From Stromatinia cepivora (taxonomy: Eukaryota; Ascomycota; Leotiomycetes; Helotiales; Sclerotiniaceae), in assembly GCA_014898415.1 (NCBI GenBank), contig RCTD01000025.1, positions 186,001 to 250,000 of the forward strand: a stretch of DNA of 64,000 nucleotides. The letters run 5' to 3'. Of this stretch, positions 36,230 through 47,493 are shown piece after piece (position 1 is the stretch's first letter; each line of letters starts with the position of its first letter). The notes below the pieces were generated by a model. It was given only the letters and a program-made list of their open reading frames with translations, searched no databases and was not told where the DNA came from. The position numbers and the translations under genes are program-made.

Positions 36230-36848
36230 ATGATCAACGCAGTTCTTGTCTTCAATAACGCTGGGCAACCGCGTCTCACAAAGTTTTATACACAATTAGT
36301 GGATACCCACCGCCCCATCCTCCAAAGAATCTCTATGCTAACAGCCCAAGTAGGAAACATCAGTTCAACAACGACTCATTTCAGAAATATTTACACTTGT
36401 CTCTAATCGCCCTGCTGGCTCATGTAACTTTCTTCCGCTCCCACCTCTTCTCGCCTCCTCCTCCACATCCAAAACAGATTCATCCCCCCACAATGATATC
36501 CCTTCCCTCGTCACCTACCGCCATTATGCGACACTCTACTTCATCATCATTTCAACATCTACCGAGTCACCACTTGCTCTTATTGATCTGATTCAAGTAT
36601 ATGTGGAGGCACTTGATCGTTTATTTGAGAACGTATGCGAACTAGATTTGATCTTCAATTTCGAGACGCTGCATGCAACTTTGAGCGAGATGATCGTAGG
36701 GGGTGTTGTTATTGAAACACAGCTGGAGAGAGTAGTGGAAGGGGTGAGGGCACAGGGGAAGGTGGCAAAGAGACCGTTGAATGAAGGGAGAGGAGGGGCA
36801 TTAGGAGGGATGGGAATGGGCGGGAATTTTGCTTGGGCTACCCGGTGA
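36230..36848 (+). CDS. APS3: AP-3 complex sigma subunit
   Basis: Two exons, 36230-36298 and 36354-36848, with a 55-bp intron, give 187 aa. The start MINAVLVFNNAGQPRLTKFY and ETSVQQRLISEIFTLVSNRP define a sigma-adaptin longin fold, followed by YRHYATLYFIIISTSTESPL, ALIDLIQVYVEALDRLFENV and CELDLIFNFETLHATLSEMI. AP-3 carries cargo from the Golgi or endosomes to the vacuole. A Ser/Pro insert (ASSSTSKTDSSPHND) between the first two strands and a Gly-rich tail extend it slightly over the usual size. The intron was placed by restoring the continuous sigma-adaptin sequence across GTGGAT..CAAGTAG. Confidence 0.94.
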
Positions 36849-37361
36849 AAGTCGGCGACCGTTTTGGCTACAAAGGCCCGAGACAAACTGCAATAAGCAA
36901 ACTCGAATCATTAAGCAGGGTCATAATATTACAGAAATTTGCACTGAGGCTGGCACTGGGGAACGCAATGGAGGGCAGTTGGAGAGGGCAGCTCAACACT
37001 CTCAATACTAAAGTTGTTTCATATGGTTGGAATCCATAAGTCTCCCGCGACTAGATATGAGCATCAAAGAGCCCAAAATGCTCTCTGCATACAGGTCTTC
37101 TTGGTTAGATATACACCGTCATCAATGGCTGTGCCCCGAGTGTCTTGCGATTACTCAAATTACAAGGGAATAGCTACAAGTCATGGTATTCATGAAGGGA
37201 TAACGACAAACGATGAGGGTGTTTTGAGGAAAGATTGTGATTCATGCATGATTTACACTTCCAGCCAGAGTGGTATTTAACGCCTCCACGCCAAGAAGAA
37301 AATACTACAAATTATACAGTACCATGGCTTCTGACAAAGCTTTAAAAACATGACCCGTGCT
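36849..37361. other. Convergent intergenic region
   Basis: 3' flanks of the AP-3 sigma gene and the small membrane-protein gene. Open frames of 60-88 codons show no domain. Confidence 0.5.
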
Positions 37362-37890
37362 TCAATTACTTGTCTTTGCTACAGGAGATGCGTCTTCGGC
37401 TTGATCTACACGCTCGCGAACTTGATCTTTTGTCCACATTGATCCTGTAAGTCCAAAAAACCATTCCCGAACCTATATATTGTCAACATCCTAGTTTGGT
37501 GGTGAAGGCAGAGATATTCGTACTCCCTGAAATGGTGCCCTTTCGTGAACCAAATTATCCTTGTTCCAATCTGCGAATAGTACTCCATACACTATCACAA
37601 CTATTGCCCAAACATCAGCAAGCCGTGATCCCGATTAATTCTCCCTCAGCCTACTCACATAGAATAGAGCTCAATTGCGCAATTTTGACCGCCTTTGTCC
37701 ACCTCGGTCTCGCCCACTTTAACTTCGCTCTTCTTTTGTATCTTCGTTCAAGCCGGAATTGATGCTTTTGCGATAATTTGGAAAAGTCGGGTGGCCATAA
37801 ACGTTTTGCCTTATAAGGGTTTACGTTCGGATCGTATGGTAGTTCCAACCGCGTCTGCTGAGCAGCACGTCTAACAATTGTGCGAAACAT
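37362..37890 (-). CDS. Small single-span protein, probably mitochondrial, unknown function
   Basis: Three exons, 37890-37659, 37600-37524 and 37472-37362, with introns of 58 and 51 bp, give 139 aa. The N-terminus (MFRTIVRRAAQQTRLELPYD) is Arg-rich and acid-poor like a mitochondrial presequence. A very basic middle follows (FRLERRYKRRAKLKWARPRW). One membrane span, LSSILFVIVYGVLFADW, comes next, then a hydrophilic tail with VREWFFG. The splicing is supported by the membrane span being created across the first intron. I do not know the family name. Conservation of splice signals and good reading frames make it a confident gene of unknown role. Confidence 0.8.
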
Positions 37891-38106
37891 TCCTATTGAT
37901 CAGCATGGCTGTTAATAGTTCGAGGTGAAGCTTGAATGAAGCTGGAGAACCAAATCTTGTCTAAGCCTCAGGCAATAATGCATGACCCCACTACCCGCAA
38001 TTTCTCAAGTCGACTCGAATTTCTGGTGACTCAGTGAAACCTTGAAACAACAGTAGAAACTCTGTAGAGAGGACATTGAAAGGGCTGTCTATTCAATATC
38101 GCAACC
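37891..38106. promoter_or_regulatory. Shared divergent promoter, small membrane protein / LeuRS
   Basis: 216 bp separate the two oppositely directed start codons. A bidirectional promoter is inferred from the layout. No specific factor site was identified. Confidence 0.6.
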
Positions 38107-41100
38107 ATGGCAGCCGTTGAAGCCACTGCGAAGGCTTTGGAGAATGCCACAATCTCCAAAACTAAAGAGTTGAAAGGCGCAAGTACCCTTCCATTAATAT
38201 AACCCAAATACTTGCTAACCATAATATCCTTTAGACTGAGAAGAGAGACAAACTTATTGCGATCGAGAGGAAATACCAAGCACAATGGGAAAAAGATGGT
38301 GTATTTCAGCCAGATGCTCCTTCAACGTCCGAAATACCCCTCCACTCTGTCTCCGCCGCAGAATTGCGCGAACAGCACCCTAAATTCTTCGGTACCATGG
38401 CATATCCATACATGAACGGTACTCTTCATGCTGGTCACAGTTTTACCGTCAGTAAGGTCGAATTCACAGCAGGTTTTGCACGTATGCAAGGAAAGAGAAC
38501 TTTATTCCCTATGGGTTTTCATTTGACGGGTTTACCTATTAAAGCATGTGCCGACAAGCTCGTGAATGAAATTAAGCTTTTCGGAAAGAACTTCGAGAAC
38601 TACAAGGAGGAAGAGGTTTTGGAGGAGAAGATAAATACCCCTACGCCAAGTACACATCGCGAAGATGTCACTAAGTTCACGGCAAAGAAAGGAAAGGCTG
38701 CCGCAAAGGTTGTCAAGATGAAGTACCAATTCCAGATTATGAGAGCATTAGGTATCCCAATGGAAGATATTCATCAATTCGCAGACCCTCAACATTGGGG
38801 CGCCTACTTTTCTCCTCTTTGCAAACGAGATCTCACGAATTTCGGAGCACGTGTTGATTGGAGAAGATCGTTTGTTACAACCGATGCCAACCCATATTAC
38901 GATGCTTTCGTTCGATGGCAGATGAATCGTCTCAGAGAGCTCAAGAAGATTAAGTTTGGGAAGCGATACACAATTTACTCGCCAAAGGACGGACAGCCAT
39001 GTATGGACCACGATCGAAGTGATGGGGAGGGAGTTGGCCCACAAGAATACGTAGCCATGAAGTTGAAGGTCATGGAATGGTCATCAGAGGCCACAGCTGC
39101 AATCAAGGATAAGGTCCCTGCGGATGCAGATATTTTCTTCGTGCCCGCTACGCTTCGACCAGAGACCATGTATGGCCAGAACTGTTGTTTTGTTGGACCT
39201 AAGATTACCTATGGTGTTTTCAAAGTTTCAGAAAAGGAATACTTCGTAATTACCGATCGTGCAGCAAGAAACATGTCATATCAAGATATCTTCCCTGAAA
39301 ATGGTAAAGTTGACAAGGTAGCAGAGATTATTGGTTCAGCATGTGTTGGAACTTTAGTTCAAGCTCCTCTCTCTGTACATAAAGATGGTGTTAGAATTCT
39401 TCCTATGGAGTCAGTTCTTCCTACCAAAGGTACTGGTGTTGTTACCTGCGTACCATCTGACAGTCCAGATGATTATGCGACAATCATGGATCTCGCCAAG
39501 AAGGCGGATTATTATGGTATCAAGAAAGAATGGGCCGAATTAGAGATAATCTCTATCATCAATACGCCTTCGTATGGAGATATGTGCGCTCCGTTCTTGG
39601 TGAAGAAGCTCAAGATTGCCTCGCCAAAGGACAAGACAAAATTGGAAGAGGCGAAAGAGCTTTCATATAAGGAGGGGTACTACCAAGGTACCATGACATT
39701 TGGAGAGTTCAAGGGAGAGAAGGTCGAAATCGCTAAGCCTAAGGTCAGAAAGCAAATCATCGACGCTGGCCAAGGCTTTGCATATTCGGAACCCGAGCGA
39801 AAGGTTACTAGTCGATCTGGAGATGATTGCTGTGTCGCATTAATGGATCAATGGTACCTTGACTATGGAGAGGAGTCCTGGAGAAAGGAAGCTCTCGGCC
39901 ATCTTGATTCTGGTTTGAACACTTACTCGCAAGAGACCAAAAACGGTTTTGAAGGTGTCCTCAACTGGCTCAATCAATGGGCATGTGCCAGAACTTATGG
40001 TCTTGGATCAAAACTTCCCTGGGATCCTCAATTCTTGGTTGAAAGTTTGAGTGACAGTACCATTTACATGGCATACTATACCATTGCTCACTATCTTCAT
40101 AAGGACATTTTCGGTAAGACTCCAGGCCTTGCTGGAATCAAGCCAGAGCAAATGACCGACGAGATTTGGGATTATGTCTTTGCTCGCCGAAATATCAGTG
40201 ATGATATCTTGAATGATAGCAAGATTCCAAAGGAGACCCTAGAGTCAATGAGAAGAGAATTCGAGTACTGGTATCCACTTGACCTTAGAGTCTCAGGAAA
40301 GGATCTCATCCCTAACCATCTTACTTTCTTCCTTTATATTCATATCGCCATTTTCCCACCAGAGTACTGGCCAAAGGGTGTCCGTGCCAATGGTCACTTG
40401 CTCTTGAACGGAGAAAAGATGAGTAAATCCACTGGAAACTTCATGACCTTGTACGACATGATCAACAAATATGGTGCAGATGCCAGTCGAATCGCATTGG
40501 CTGATGCAGGAGATGGAGTTGCGGATGCCAATTTTGAAGAAGATGTCGCTGATAACAACGTTCTCCGTCTTTACACCCTCCGAGAATGGTGTGAGGATAT
40601 GGTCAAGGAACAAGATAACCTTCGTACAGGAGAAAAGAACGATTTCCTTGACGCACTCTTCGAGAACGAAATGAATGCTATTGTTCAGGAATGTCGTCAA
40701 CATTACGAAGCAACAGATTACAAGCTCGCCCTCAAATTGGCTCTTTATGACTTCACAGGTGCGCGTGACTTCTATCGTGAAGCTAGCATTGCTGCCGGAA
40801 TCAGGATGCACAAAGATCTTATTCTCCAATATATCGAGCTCCAAGCTCTTCTTCTCACTGTCATTGCGCCTCATTGGTCTGAATACATCTGGCTCGAGGT
40901 CCTTCATAAATCCACTACCATTCAGAACGCCCTTTATCCTACCGTCCCAGCTCCAATTCTAGCTCTCAGTGCTGCTCGGGATTACGTACGCTCTACATCC
41001 TCGAATATCACATCCGCTGAAGCTGCTCAACAAAAGAAGAAAGCCAAAGGAAAAGATATTGGATATGATCTCAAGAAGCCAAAGAAGCTTACCATTTTCT

Positions 41101-41537
41101 CTGCTGCCAAATTCCCTGCTTGGCAAGAAAAGTATATCGACCTTGTTCGCGAATCTTGGAACCCAGAGACCAAGAGTGCTGATGATAAGGAATTAAATGG
41201 CAAGATTGCTAAGATGGGAGAAATGAAGAAAGCTATGCCTTTTGTACAAGCTTTGAAGAGAAGATTACAAAGTGGTGAAGCTGCGGATCAAGTGTTTGAG
41301 AGGAAATTGGCTTTTGATGAGAAGAAAACACTCAAGAATATGGTACCCGGTCTTAAGAAGGCGGCTGGATTATCAGTGATAGAGTTAGTTATTGTGGATG
41401 GTGAGGAGGGTGGAAAGAAAGGTGTTGTTGTCCCTATTGAGGGTGGTGAGGAGAAGGAATACGGAGCTCTGCCAAGTATGGCTGACCAGGCTGTTCCTGG
41501 TGTTCCAACTTTCTTGTTTGAAAACGTCGAAGTTTGA
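38107..41537 (+). CDS. CDC60: Cytosolic leucyl-tRNA synthetase
   Basis: Two exons, 38107-38178 and 38235-41537, give 1124 aa, as expected for eukaryotic cytosolic LeuRS. The enzyme charges tRNA-Leu. The class I HIGH motif is AYPYMNGTLHAGH (HAGH near residue 90), and KMSKS is in LLLNGEKMSKSTGNF near residue 750. The inserted editing (CP1) domain lies between them. The C-terminal extension (KKKAKGKDIGYDLKKPKKL onward) is typical of archaeal/eukaryotic enzymes. The single intron begins GCAAGT at 38179 and ends TTTAG at 38234: only this GC-AG choice keeps the frame (KG joined to TEKRDKL). Using the neighbouring GT leaves an extra base and an immediate stop. No mitochondrial presequence is seen. 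Confidence 0.97.
38179..38234 (+). other. GC-AG intron in LeuRS
   Basis: A 56-bp intron with donor GGC|GCAAGTACC, branch-like TGCTAACC and acceptor CCTTTAG. GCAAGT is the known consensus of the minor GC donor class. Confidence 0.8.
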
Positions 41538-43220
41538 GGATATAGCTAAAATTAGATTTGTATGGAATGTGGATGAAAAATGAGTGGAATGTGGGTCAAT
41601 GAACTCGAAAACGATGTTCTATGGATCTAAAGTCATGATGATGAATGATAGATGACCAAGAAGAAAAGATAAGAGCTATGAAATAGATGATTATGAAATT
41701 GAACATATTGCGTTTATGTATTCAACATTGCAACATGATGTGCATGTTGAAAAACGCCACATTCCAGATACGTGGATGAAGCGACGAGAACGGTGAAACG
41801 GATGAGAGCGGATTAGTCGAATGAAATATCTGTAGATATTATGCAACAAATATTGTATTTGGTGAGATCTGGACCCTCTACTACTCACAAGTGTGTGTTG
41901 CACCGACATCGTTCACAGCCAAAAATCATTTGGTTGGTTGGTTGGTGGATTGATAAATGCCCTCTCGCACCAACTGCCCTCCATATTCACTTCCTCAATA
42001 GCTAATCGCAAATATATATCTAAACAAGAGCACATACAATAATCTGTTTGGCGCTAGTAGAGCAATCTCTTCAATTACTATCTTCTAAGATTGGGATATT
42101 AGCTACAAGCTGCTACAGGCGATGCCCCTTGGAGAACGTCACTGGTTATCCTTTTGCTGTTTTGTTGCTTTTACTTTTTCTTTGGTGACTAGAAGAAGGA
42201 TTTGGCTGGGTGGACAGTCTATACAATATTAAGATGCAACGTTGATGTCAGTAATATAATGGCTAGAGAAATTGTACTCCATAAATTCCGCAAGTGCTTC
42301 CCCGAGGGGTGTGGACTGAACTGGAGAAAGTCGCTCTAGCTGTTCAAGGGAAATAACGATAGAATTCAAAACAGGAGTGAGTGGAGTGCTTATCACTCAT
42401 CAATATCCCCGATTTAGCACGACTGAAAATGAAAAACACACAGAGCAATACCTCAGGAGGCCCTAGAATCGTATGCAGCAATACCCGATCTCGGTATACT
42501 GAGGAATGCGGCCGGCTTAAACGAGACCGGAAGCATCTCCGTCTTCACACATCGTCTTCACTCATCGTCCGAGATCTAGGATGTCTGCGAACAGCTATTC
42601 CACCATCGAACATCGAATATTAAAAATCAAGATCATGATGTAAGTAAACTCGAGAAGGGGTGACGCAGGTACATAATAAAAAACTCTAATTATCCTAGGT
42701 ACCGCATTCTGAAAGCGGATATTCAGGGGAACAAAGCACGATTGTGAAATGATCCTGCTGTCAAGCTTAAACAGGTAGGTAAGCACGGCATGTTTCCATA
42801 AATATCTTCTTACTCCTATTTCCATAGCTGTTTCCGTAGCCGGCTCGGGGGGGCTGGATTCATTGATTGCTTTGTTCCTACTTCTTATTTTCCATCATCC
42901 TCTACGTTTTCATGAAAAAGTCTCCCTCAAGCCATTCCTAAACCGAGTACACTTCCGCAACCATGAACGTCATAGATGTGCAAACGAAGCAAATCTCTAT
43001 AGATAGTACAATTCGCCTTCTGACGCTCCGCTTGCGGTAATAATCGGATAAAGAAGTTCCTGTACGTGGTAACTGTATATAACCATGACAATCATGTTTG
43101 AGCCAGGTTTCGATCTCGTGAAACTTTTCTTCTCAAATACTTTCGTTCTAAAGTTTAGAATTCGATACTTCTCTCGTTCGAACTTTCATACAATCAAGCG
43201 TTTAGAACTCTACAGTCAAG
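41538..43220. other. Intergenic region
   Basis: 1.7 kb between the LeuRS stop and the wall-protein start. It has a (TTGG)n run at about 41934-41946 and an otherwise featureless AT-rich sequence. Small open frames lack domains. Confidence 0.5.
43076..43082 (+). promoter_or_regulatory. TATA box of the wall-protein gene
   Basis: TATATAA lies 138 bases before the ATG at 43221, after a GC-balanced upstream segment. A suitable position for a core promoter with a leader of roughly 100 bases. Confidence 0.5.
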
Positions 43221-45041
43221 ATGCGTTTCCACTATGCTATCATAGCGGGTCTCGCTACCCTTTCGCTCGCGGCTCCACAGGGTCAAATTCAAGATGAAGT
43301 TGATAATGCGCTTGCTAATATCAATGGCAACGGCAATGGGAACGATAATGGAAATTCCAATGGCAATGCCAATGAGAATGGAAATAGCAATGAGAACAAC
43401 AACAGCAACAGCAACAGCAACACAAATGTGAATGAAAACACAAATGTCAATGAGAACACCAATATCAACGATAATGACAATAACAATAAGCCCCCACCAA
43501 AATCCACTCCAGTCAAGCCAACTTCCCAAGTCAAGCCAACTTCCCAAGTCAAGCCAACTTCCCAAGTCAAGCCAACTTCCCAGGTCAAGCCAACTTCCCA
43601 AAAACCTCCACGAACAACTGTCAGAAGTACCGTCGTTATCACTTCTACAATTACGGTCCGTCCAACAAGTACCGTTCAACCAACTACTCAACGAACTTCA
43701 AGTGCAAGCAGCTCAGGAACTCGCACTCAATCGGGTGTCACAACCAGCCGAACTTCAAGTGCAAGTAGCACAGGAACTCGCACCCAATCGGGCGTTACAA
43801 CCAGCCGAAGTTCAACTACTAGCGAGCGTAGAACTTCAACTACCAGCGAGAGTAGAACCACATCCTCTAGCATCAGTACAAGCTCGACTTCGCGCGCTAC
43901 AACAAGTCCATCATCTTCTACTTCTTCCACCTCCACTGGCACGGGAACCCGCACACAATCCGGTGTCACAACAAGTCGTGAAACTACCACGGTTATTACT
44001 ACGATCCCTACCACTTCAGAAACCGGCACAGGAACACGTACTCAATCTGGTCTCACAACAAGCCGAGAAACCACCACCGTGGTTACTACAACTGCTCCTC
44101 CTGAAACTGCTACCACCGGTACAAATACTGGTGGAGGGGGTGTTACTACACCTACGACTCAAGTTGTTCCTCCTCCTGAGACAACAACTCAAGTCGTTCC
44201 TCCCCCTCTTATCCCTACGACCCAAGTTGTACCACCTCCCCTTATTCCAACGACTCAAGTCATTCCCCCTCCCCTTATTCCAACGACTCAAGTCATTCCC
44301 CCTCCTCTTATTCCAACAACCCAAGTCATTCCCCCTCCTCTTATTCCAACAACCCAAGTTATTCCTCCTCCTCTCATCCCAACAACCCAAGTTGTTCCTC
44401 CTCCTCTTATCCCAACAACCCAAGTTGTTCCACCTCCTCTCATCCCCACCACCGAAATTGTTCCTCCACCAGCCGTTACAACCACCGCCCAAGGAACCGT
44501 CATCCCCATCATCCCAATCACCCCCATAACCGAAACCGGCACCGCCACCGCAGCCGGCAACATCGTCCCCCCACCCAACACCCTCTTCCCCTCTATCACG
44601 ATCCTCCCCGTCCTCACCACCATCACAACCGTCAACCCACCTATCACAACCATCACCTCTATCCCCATCGTACCCATCGCGCCCATCGTGCCCCTCACCA
44701 TCACCACCAACAACGTCGTCCAAACAGTCCAAGGAATCCAAACTACCATTTCTGGACAAGAAACTATTGTTCCTGCTACACAGGTTCCAGCTAGTATCGT
44801 TAGTACGACGGTCGTTTCCGGCGTTACGCTTACGACTACTATTCCTGCTGGGGCAATCACCACGTTTACTAGTGCGGGGCAAACATTCACGACTTTTGTT
44901 CCAGGTGGTGCACCCGCGGAAACTAGTGCGGGGGCTGTTCTTGGTCAGTTCACCGGTGGTGCTGAGAGGGTTAAGGCGCTTGAGGGGGGAGCTATTGTTG
45001 GACTTGTTGGGTTTGCTGTTGGGGGTTTGTTATTGCTTTAG
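43221..45041 (+). CDS. Repeat-rich GPI-anchored cell-wall protein (adhesin-like)
   Basis: A single exon of 606 aa. A signal peptide (MRFHYAIIAGLATLSLAAP, cut near residue 18) and a C-terminal hydrophobic tail after Gly-Gly (AIVGLVGFAVGGLLLL) indicate secretion and GPI anchoring. Between them lie repeat modules: Asn/Gly/Glu runs (residues about 34-92), five copies of VKPTSQ, Ser/Thr-rich TRTQSGVTTSR units and eight copies of a TTQV(V/I)PPPLIP decamer (about residues 320-410), then a Thr/Ile/Pro-rich part. No folded ligand-binding domain is evident. Heavy O-glycosylation is expected. Repeat number would vary among strains because units are nearly identical in DNA. It could serve as wall structure or adhesion; which cannot be told from the sequence. 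Confidence 0.9.
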   Translation: MRFHYAIIAGLATLSLAAPQGQIQDEVDNALANINGNGNGNDNGNSNGNANENGNSNENNNSNSNSNTNVNENTNVNENTNINDNDNNNKPPPKSTPVKPTSQVKPTSQVKPTSQVKPTSQVKPTSQKPPRTTVRSTVVITSTITVRPTSTVQPTTQRTSSASSSGTRTQSGVTTSRTSSASSTGTRTQSGVTTSRSSTTSERRTSTTSESRTTSSSISTSSTSRATTSPSSSTSSTSTGTGTRTQSGVTTSRETTTVITTIPTTSETGTGTRTQSGLTTSRETTTVVTTTAPPETATTGTNTGGGGVTTPTTQVVPPPETTTQVVPPPLIPTTQVVPPPLIPTTQVIPPPLIPTTQVIPPPLIPTTQVIPPPLIPTTQVIPPPLIPTTQVVPPPLIPTTQVVPPPLIPTTEIVPPPAVTTTAQGTVIPIIPITPITETGTATAAGNIVPPPNTLFPSITILPVLTTITTVNPPITTITSIPIVPIAPIVPLTITTNNVVQTVQGIQTTISGQETIVPATQVPASIVSTTVVSGVTLTTTIPAGAITTFTSAGQTFTTFVPGGAPAETSAGAVLGQFTGGAERVKALEGGAIVGLVGFAVGGLLLL

Positions 45042-46538
45042 TTTTTGATGTTTTTGACTTCGTTCATTTGATTTGATTTGATTTGATAAGTTGATGTTTG
45101 GAATTGATTCTTGAGACTTTGCTTGGATTTGGATTTTATTGGAATTTATATTGCTTTGCGTTTATATCTATATTGATTTGATAGTGCGATGGAAGTTTAA
45201 GTTTTGTTTGTGAGAAATTGCTCGGGGTGGTAATGGATGGATGGATGGAATGGGGAAAAGTCTACTTAATGGATACCTACCTAATGTGATGGATGGGGAA
45301 GATTGCTATAATATAAATATATGGTAAAGAGATAATGCATTAATTTTTAATCTAGATACATATGAAATTTTATTGTTATGGATTTCTTGGTAAGAGTTCG
45401 ATGTCAATATTCTTGTGATGTATTCTTGAAGGGTTTATTCAGCGATGCAAGATGTGCAAGAAGTAAAAGAGTTTTCCTCGGATTTGCCACATGCAGTACG
45501 TACACTACACCCCGCATGCAGCATCTTCATGATGAAAACATACATTAAAACAAAGAAAAGCATATAAACTTTTACGCATCCATCTCTTCTGTACCATAGC
45601 ACCCTGTCCCTTCAACTTATATATACGTCCTAGGTATACTAACACCATCAAGAATCACCATCACCCATCATCATCAACCCTCACCCCACCTCACCCCTCC
45701 CATCACCCATCCCCATCACCGTAATCTTCCACCTATCCCTATCCCTTCCCCTTAACCACAAAAAAACTCGGCCCCAAAATCCAGACAAGCAACAAATCTT
45801 TCTTCCCTTCACACCTTCCATACCTTCCTTCCCCTTCCCTCCCCCTTCACCACAAAACTCAAAACTCGGGCCCAAATCCAGACATGCAACAAAATGTTTT
45901 CTTCGCCCCTAAATCCCCTTGTACTTTCGTCTCCATTCGCTGACCAGAGTTGAAAAGGAATCTGATCGTACGATATCATACTATTCTCGCTTAAATATCG
46001 TACGACTGTTGTTGGTGGTGCAAGGCTTATTTTGCATATTTTGCTACTTTGACAGGGGGTGATAGAGTGATAGATGAGAAAAGTCAGATATAAGTACAGT
46101 ACGTTGATTTGGCAGGATAGCTATGGGGAAAAAGAAACAGGTATTATGTGTGCGATAGAACGCACTCACGGTGCGAAATTTCTCAAGTTTCCACGAAAAT
46201 TGTAGCAGCAGAAGGTGATATATCGTTGGCAAATGTGTAATTTTGATGAGAGACTAAACTACATAGCTACCGGAACACGCAAACCTCAAGATAAAACGAA
46301 ATGAACATACGATGTAGAAGGCAATTGGCCAGTTGGAGTACAAATCTATTGAATTTGTTAGTAAAATGCTTCATATTCATCTCCAAAACAAACCCATAGA
46401 AACAAGAGTAATCAGACAGCAGTTGGTACTTTTTTTGTCCACATAGAAGATTACAGAACAGGTCTGTGAATAAGGTATATCATCATATTACTCTTCGCCC
46501 CCTTGATAGAAAAAGTCTGTGTGCTTACCAAAGTTGTA
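45042..46538. other. Convergent intergenic region
   Basis: 3' flanks. It has (GATTT)n near 45068-45084, (ATGG)n near 45233-45247 and C-rich tracts at 45660-45860 that create an antisense open frame without a domain. No gene supported. Confidence 0.5.
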
Positions 46539-47493
46539 TCATCCAAGCTTCCTCTTCTTGAAGAATGAATCCATAGTTCTTTGGGTAGGATCATGTTTCA
46601 AACTTCCCAATCCACCTTGGGTTTTCTTGAGCCCTTTGAGATGATCCTGATTATTAACAGACTTCACCACGAGTGACATGGTAACCTCGACATTGTCAAT
46701 ATCATACTTTGATAGCTTCAGTGAGGTTTCAACATTTGATTGCTCATCCAATACTGGAGAGACCAGACCAACTTCGGCAGGCGACACATCTTGTGTAGAC
46801 TTGATGACCAATTCTAGGTAGCCAGTATTAGACCAACCACCAAGGTATTCTAGTCCATGTTCATGATTTGGAACATCTGGATCAATCGAGACATTCTTTG
46901 GATTGAATTGCCTTAGAATAACTCGCCATAGATGACCTAGAATAATACCATGAGCCACGATGGCGATGGTATGATCATCAAGATTGTTGTCATTGATGTC
47001 GAGAAGGTGTATCAAATACTCTTTGACAAATGTCTCCATCCGGCCCTTCATCGATTCTTTTGACTCCACATCTTTGAATGCAGGACCGCCTCGATATGCC
47101 TTAGAATGTATTTCTTTGCCAGTTTTGTTTGAATCTTTCGAACGTTCATGAAATGGTTTCTTTTCGTAGTGACCAAAGTCTTGTTCTCGAAGAAGCTCAA
47201 GCTTTGTCACCTCGAGAGAAGGGCCATTGTCCTGAGCAGTACGAATGGCTTCTGCGGTCTTGATAGCTCGTTGAAGATCGGAAGAGAATATTTTGGAGAC
47301 TCTTGAAGCTGCAAGATGAGTACCAAGTCGATTGGCTTGCAACACGCCATGGTTCGTTAGTGCGGAGTCTGTGATGCCAGCACTTGGAGAAGTTAGCAAA
47401 TAGAAGATTGAAGATGTTGCAGAACGGACAGCCTTACTATACATTGGCAACATTGTCGACGGTCTCGCCGTGTCGAATTAAGAGAAGCCTCAT
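46539..47493 (-). CDS. Histidine-phosphatase (phosphoglycerate mutase fold) protein with PIP-box-like tail
   Basis: Two exons, 47493-47438 and 47382-46539, with a 55-bp intron, give 299 aa. The ATG at 47493 is chosen because it provides LLLIRHGETVDN, with the catalytic RHGE at residues 7-10, and the intron joins VANVY to AGITDSALTNHG. SSDLQRAIKTAEAI and the second histidine of IVAHGII complete the phosphatase active site. The unusual part is the C-terminus, QRTMDSFFKKRKLG. Residues 286-293 fit the PCNA-interacting pattern QXX(M/L/I)XX(F)(F), and the following KKRK looks like a nuclear signal. The substrate is unknown. A nuclear role linked to replication or repair is inferred from the tail only. 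Confidence 0.9.

Noticed and set aside
40293..40907. 204-codon minus-strand frame inside LeuRS
   Set aside because: It lies wholly antisense to conserved synthetase sequence and has no recognisable domain.
43194..44890. Long minus-strand open frames (100-288 codons) opposite the wall-protein gene
   Set aside because: They are shadows of the low-complexity repeats. The plus frame has a signal peptide and a GPI tail, and the antisense products have none.
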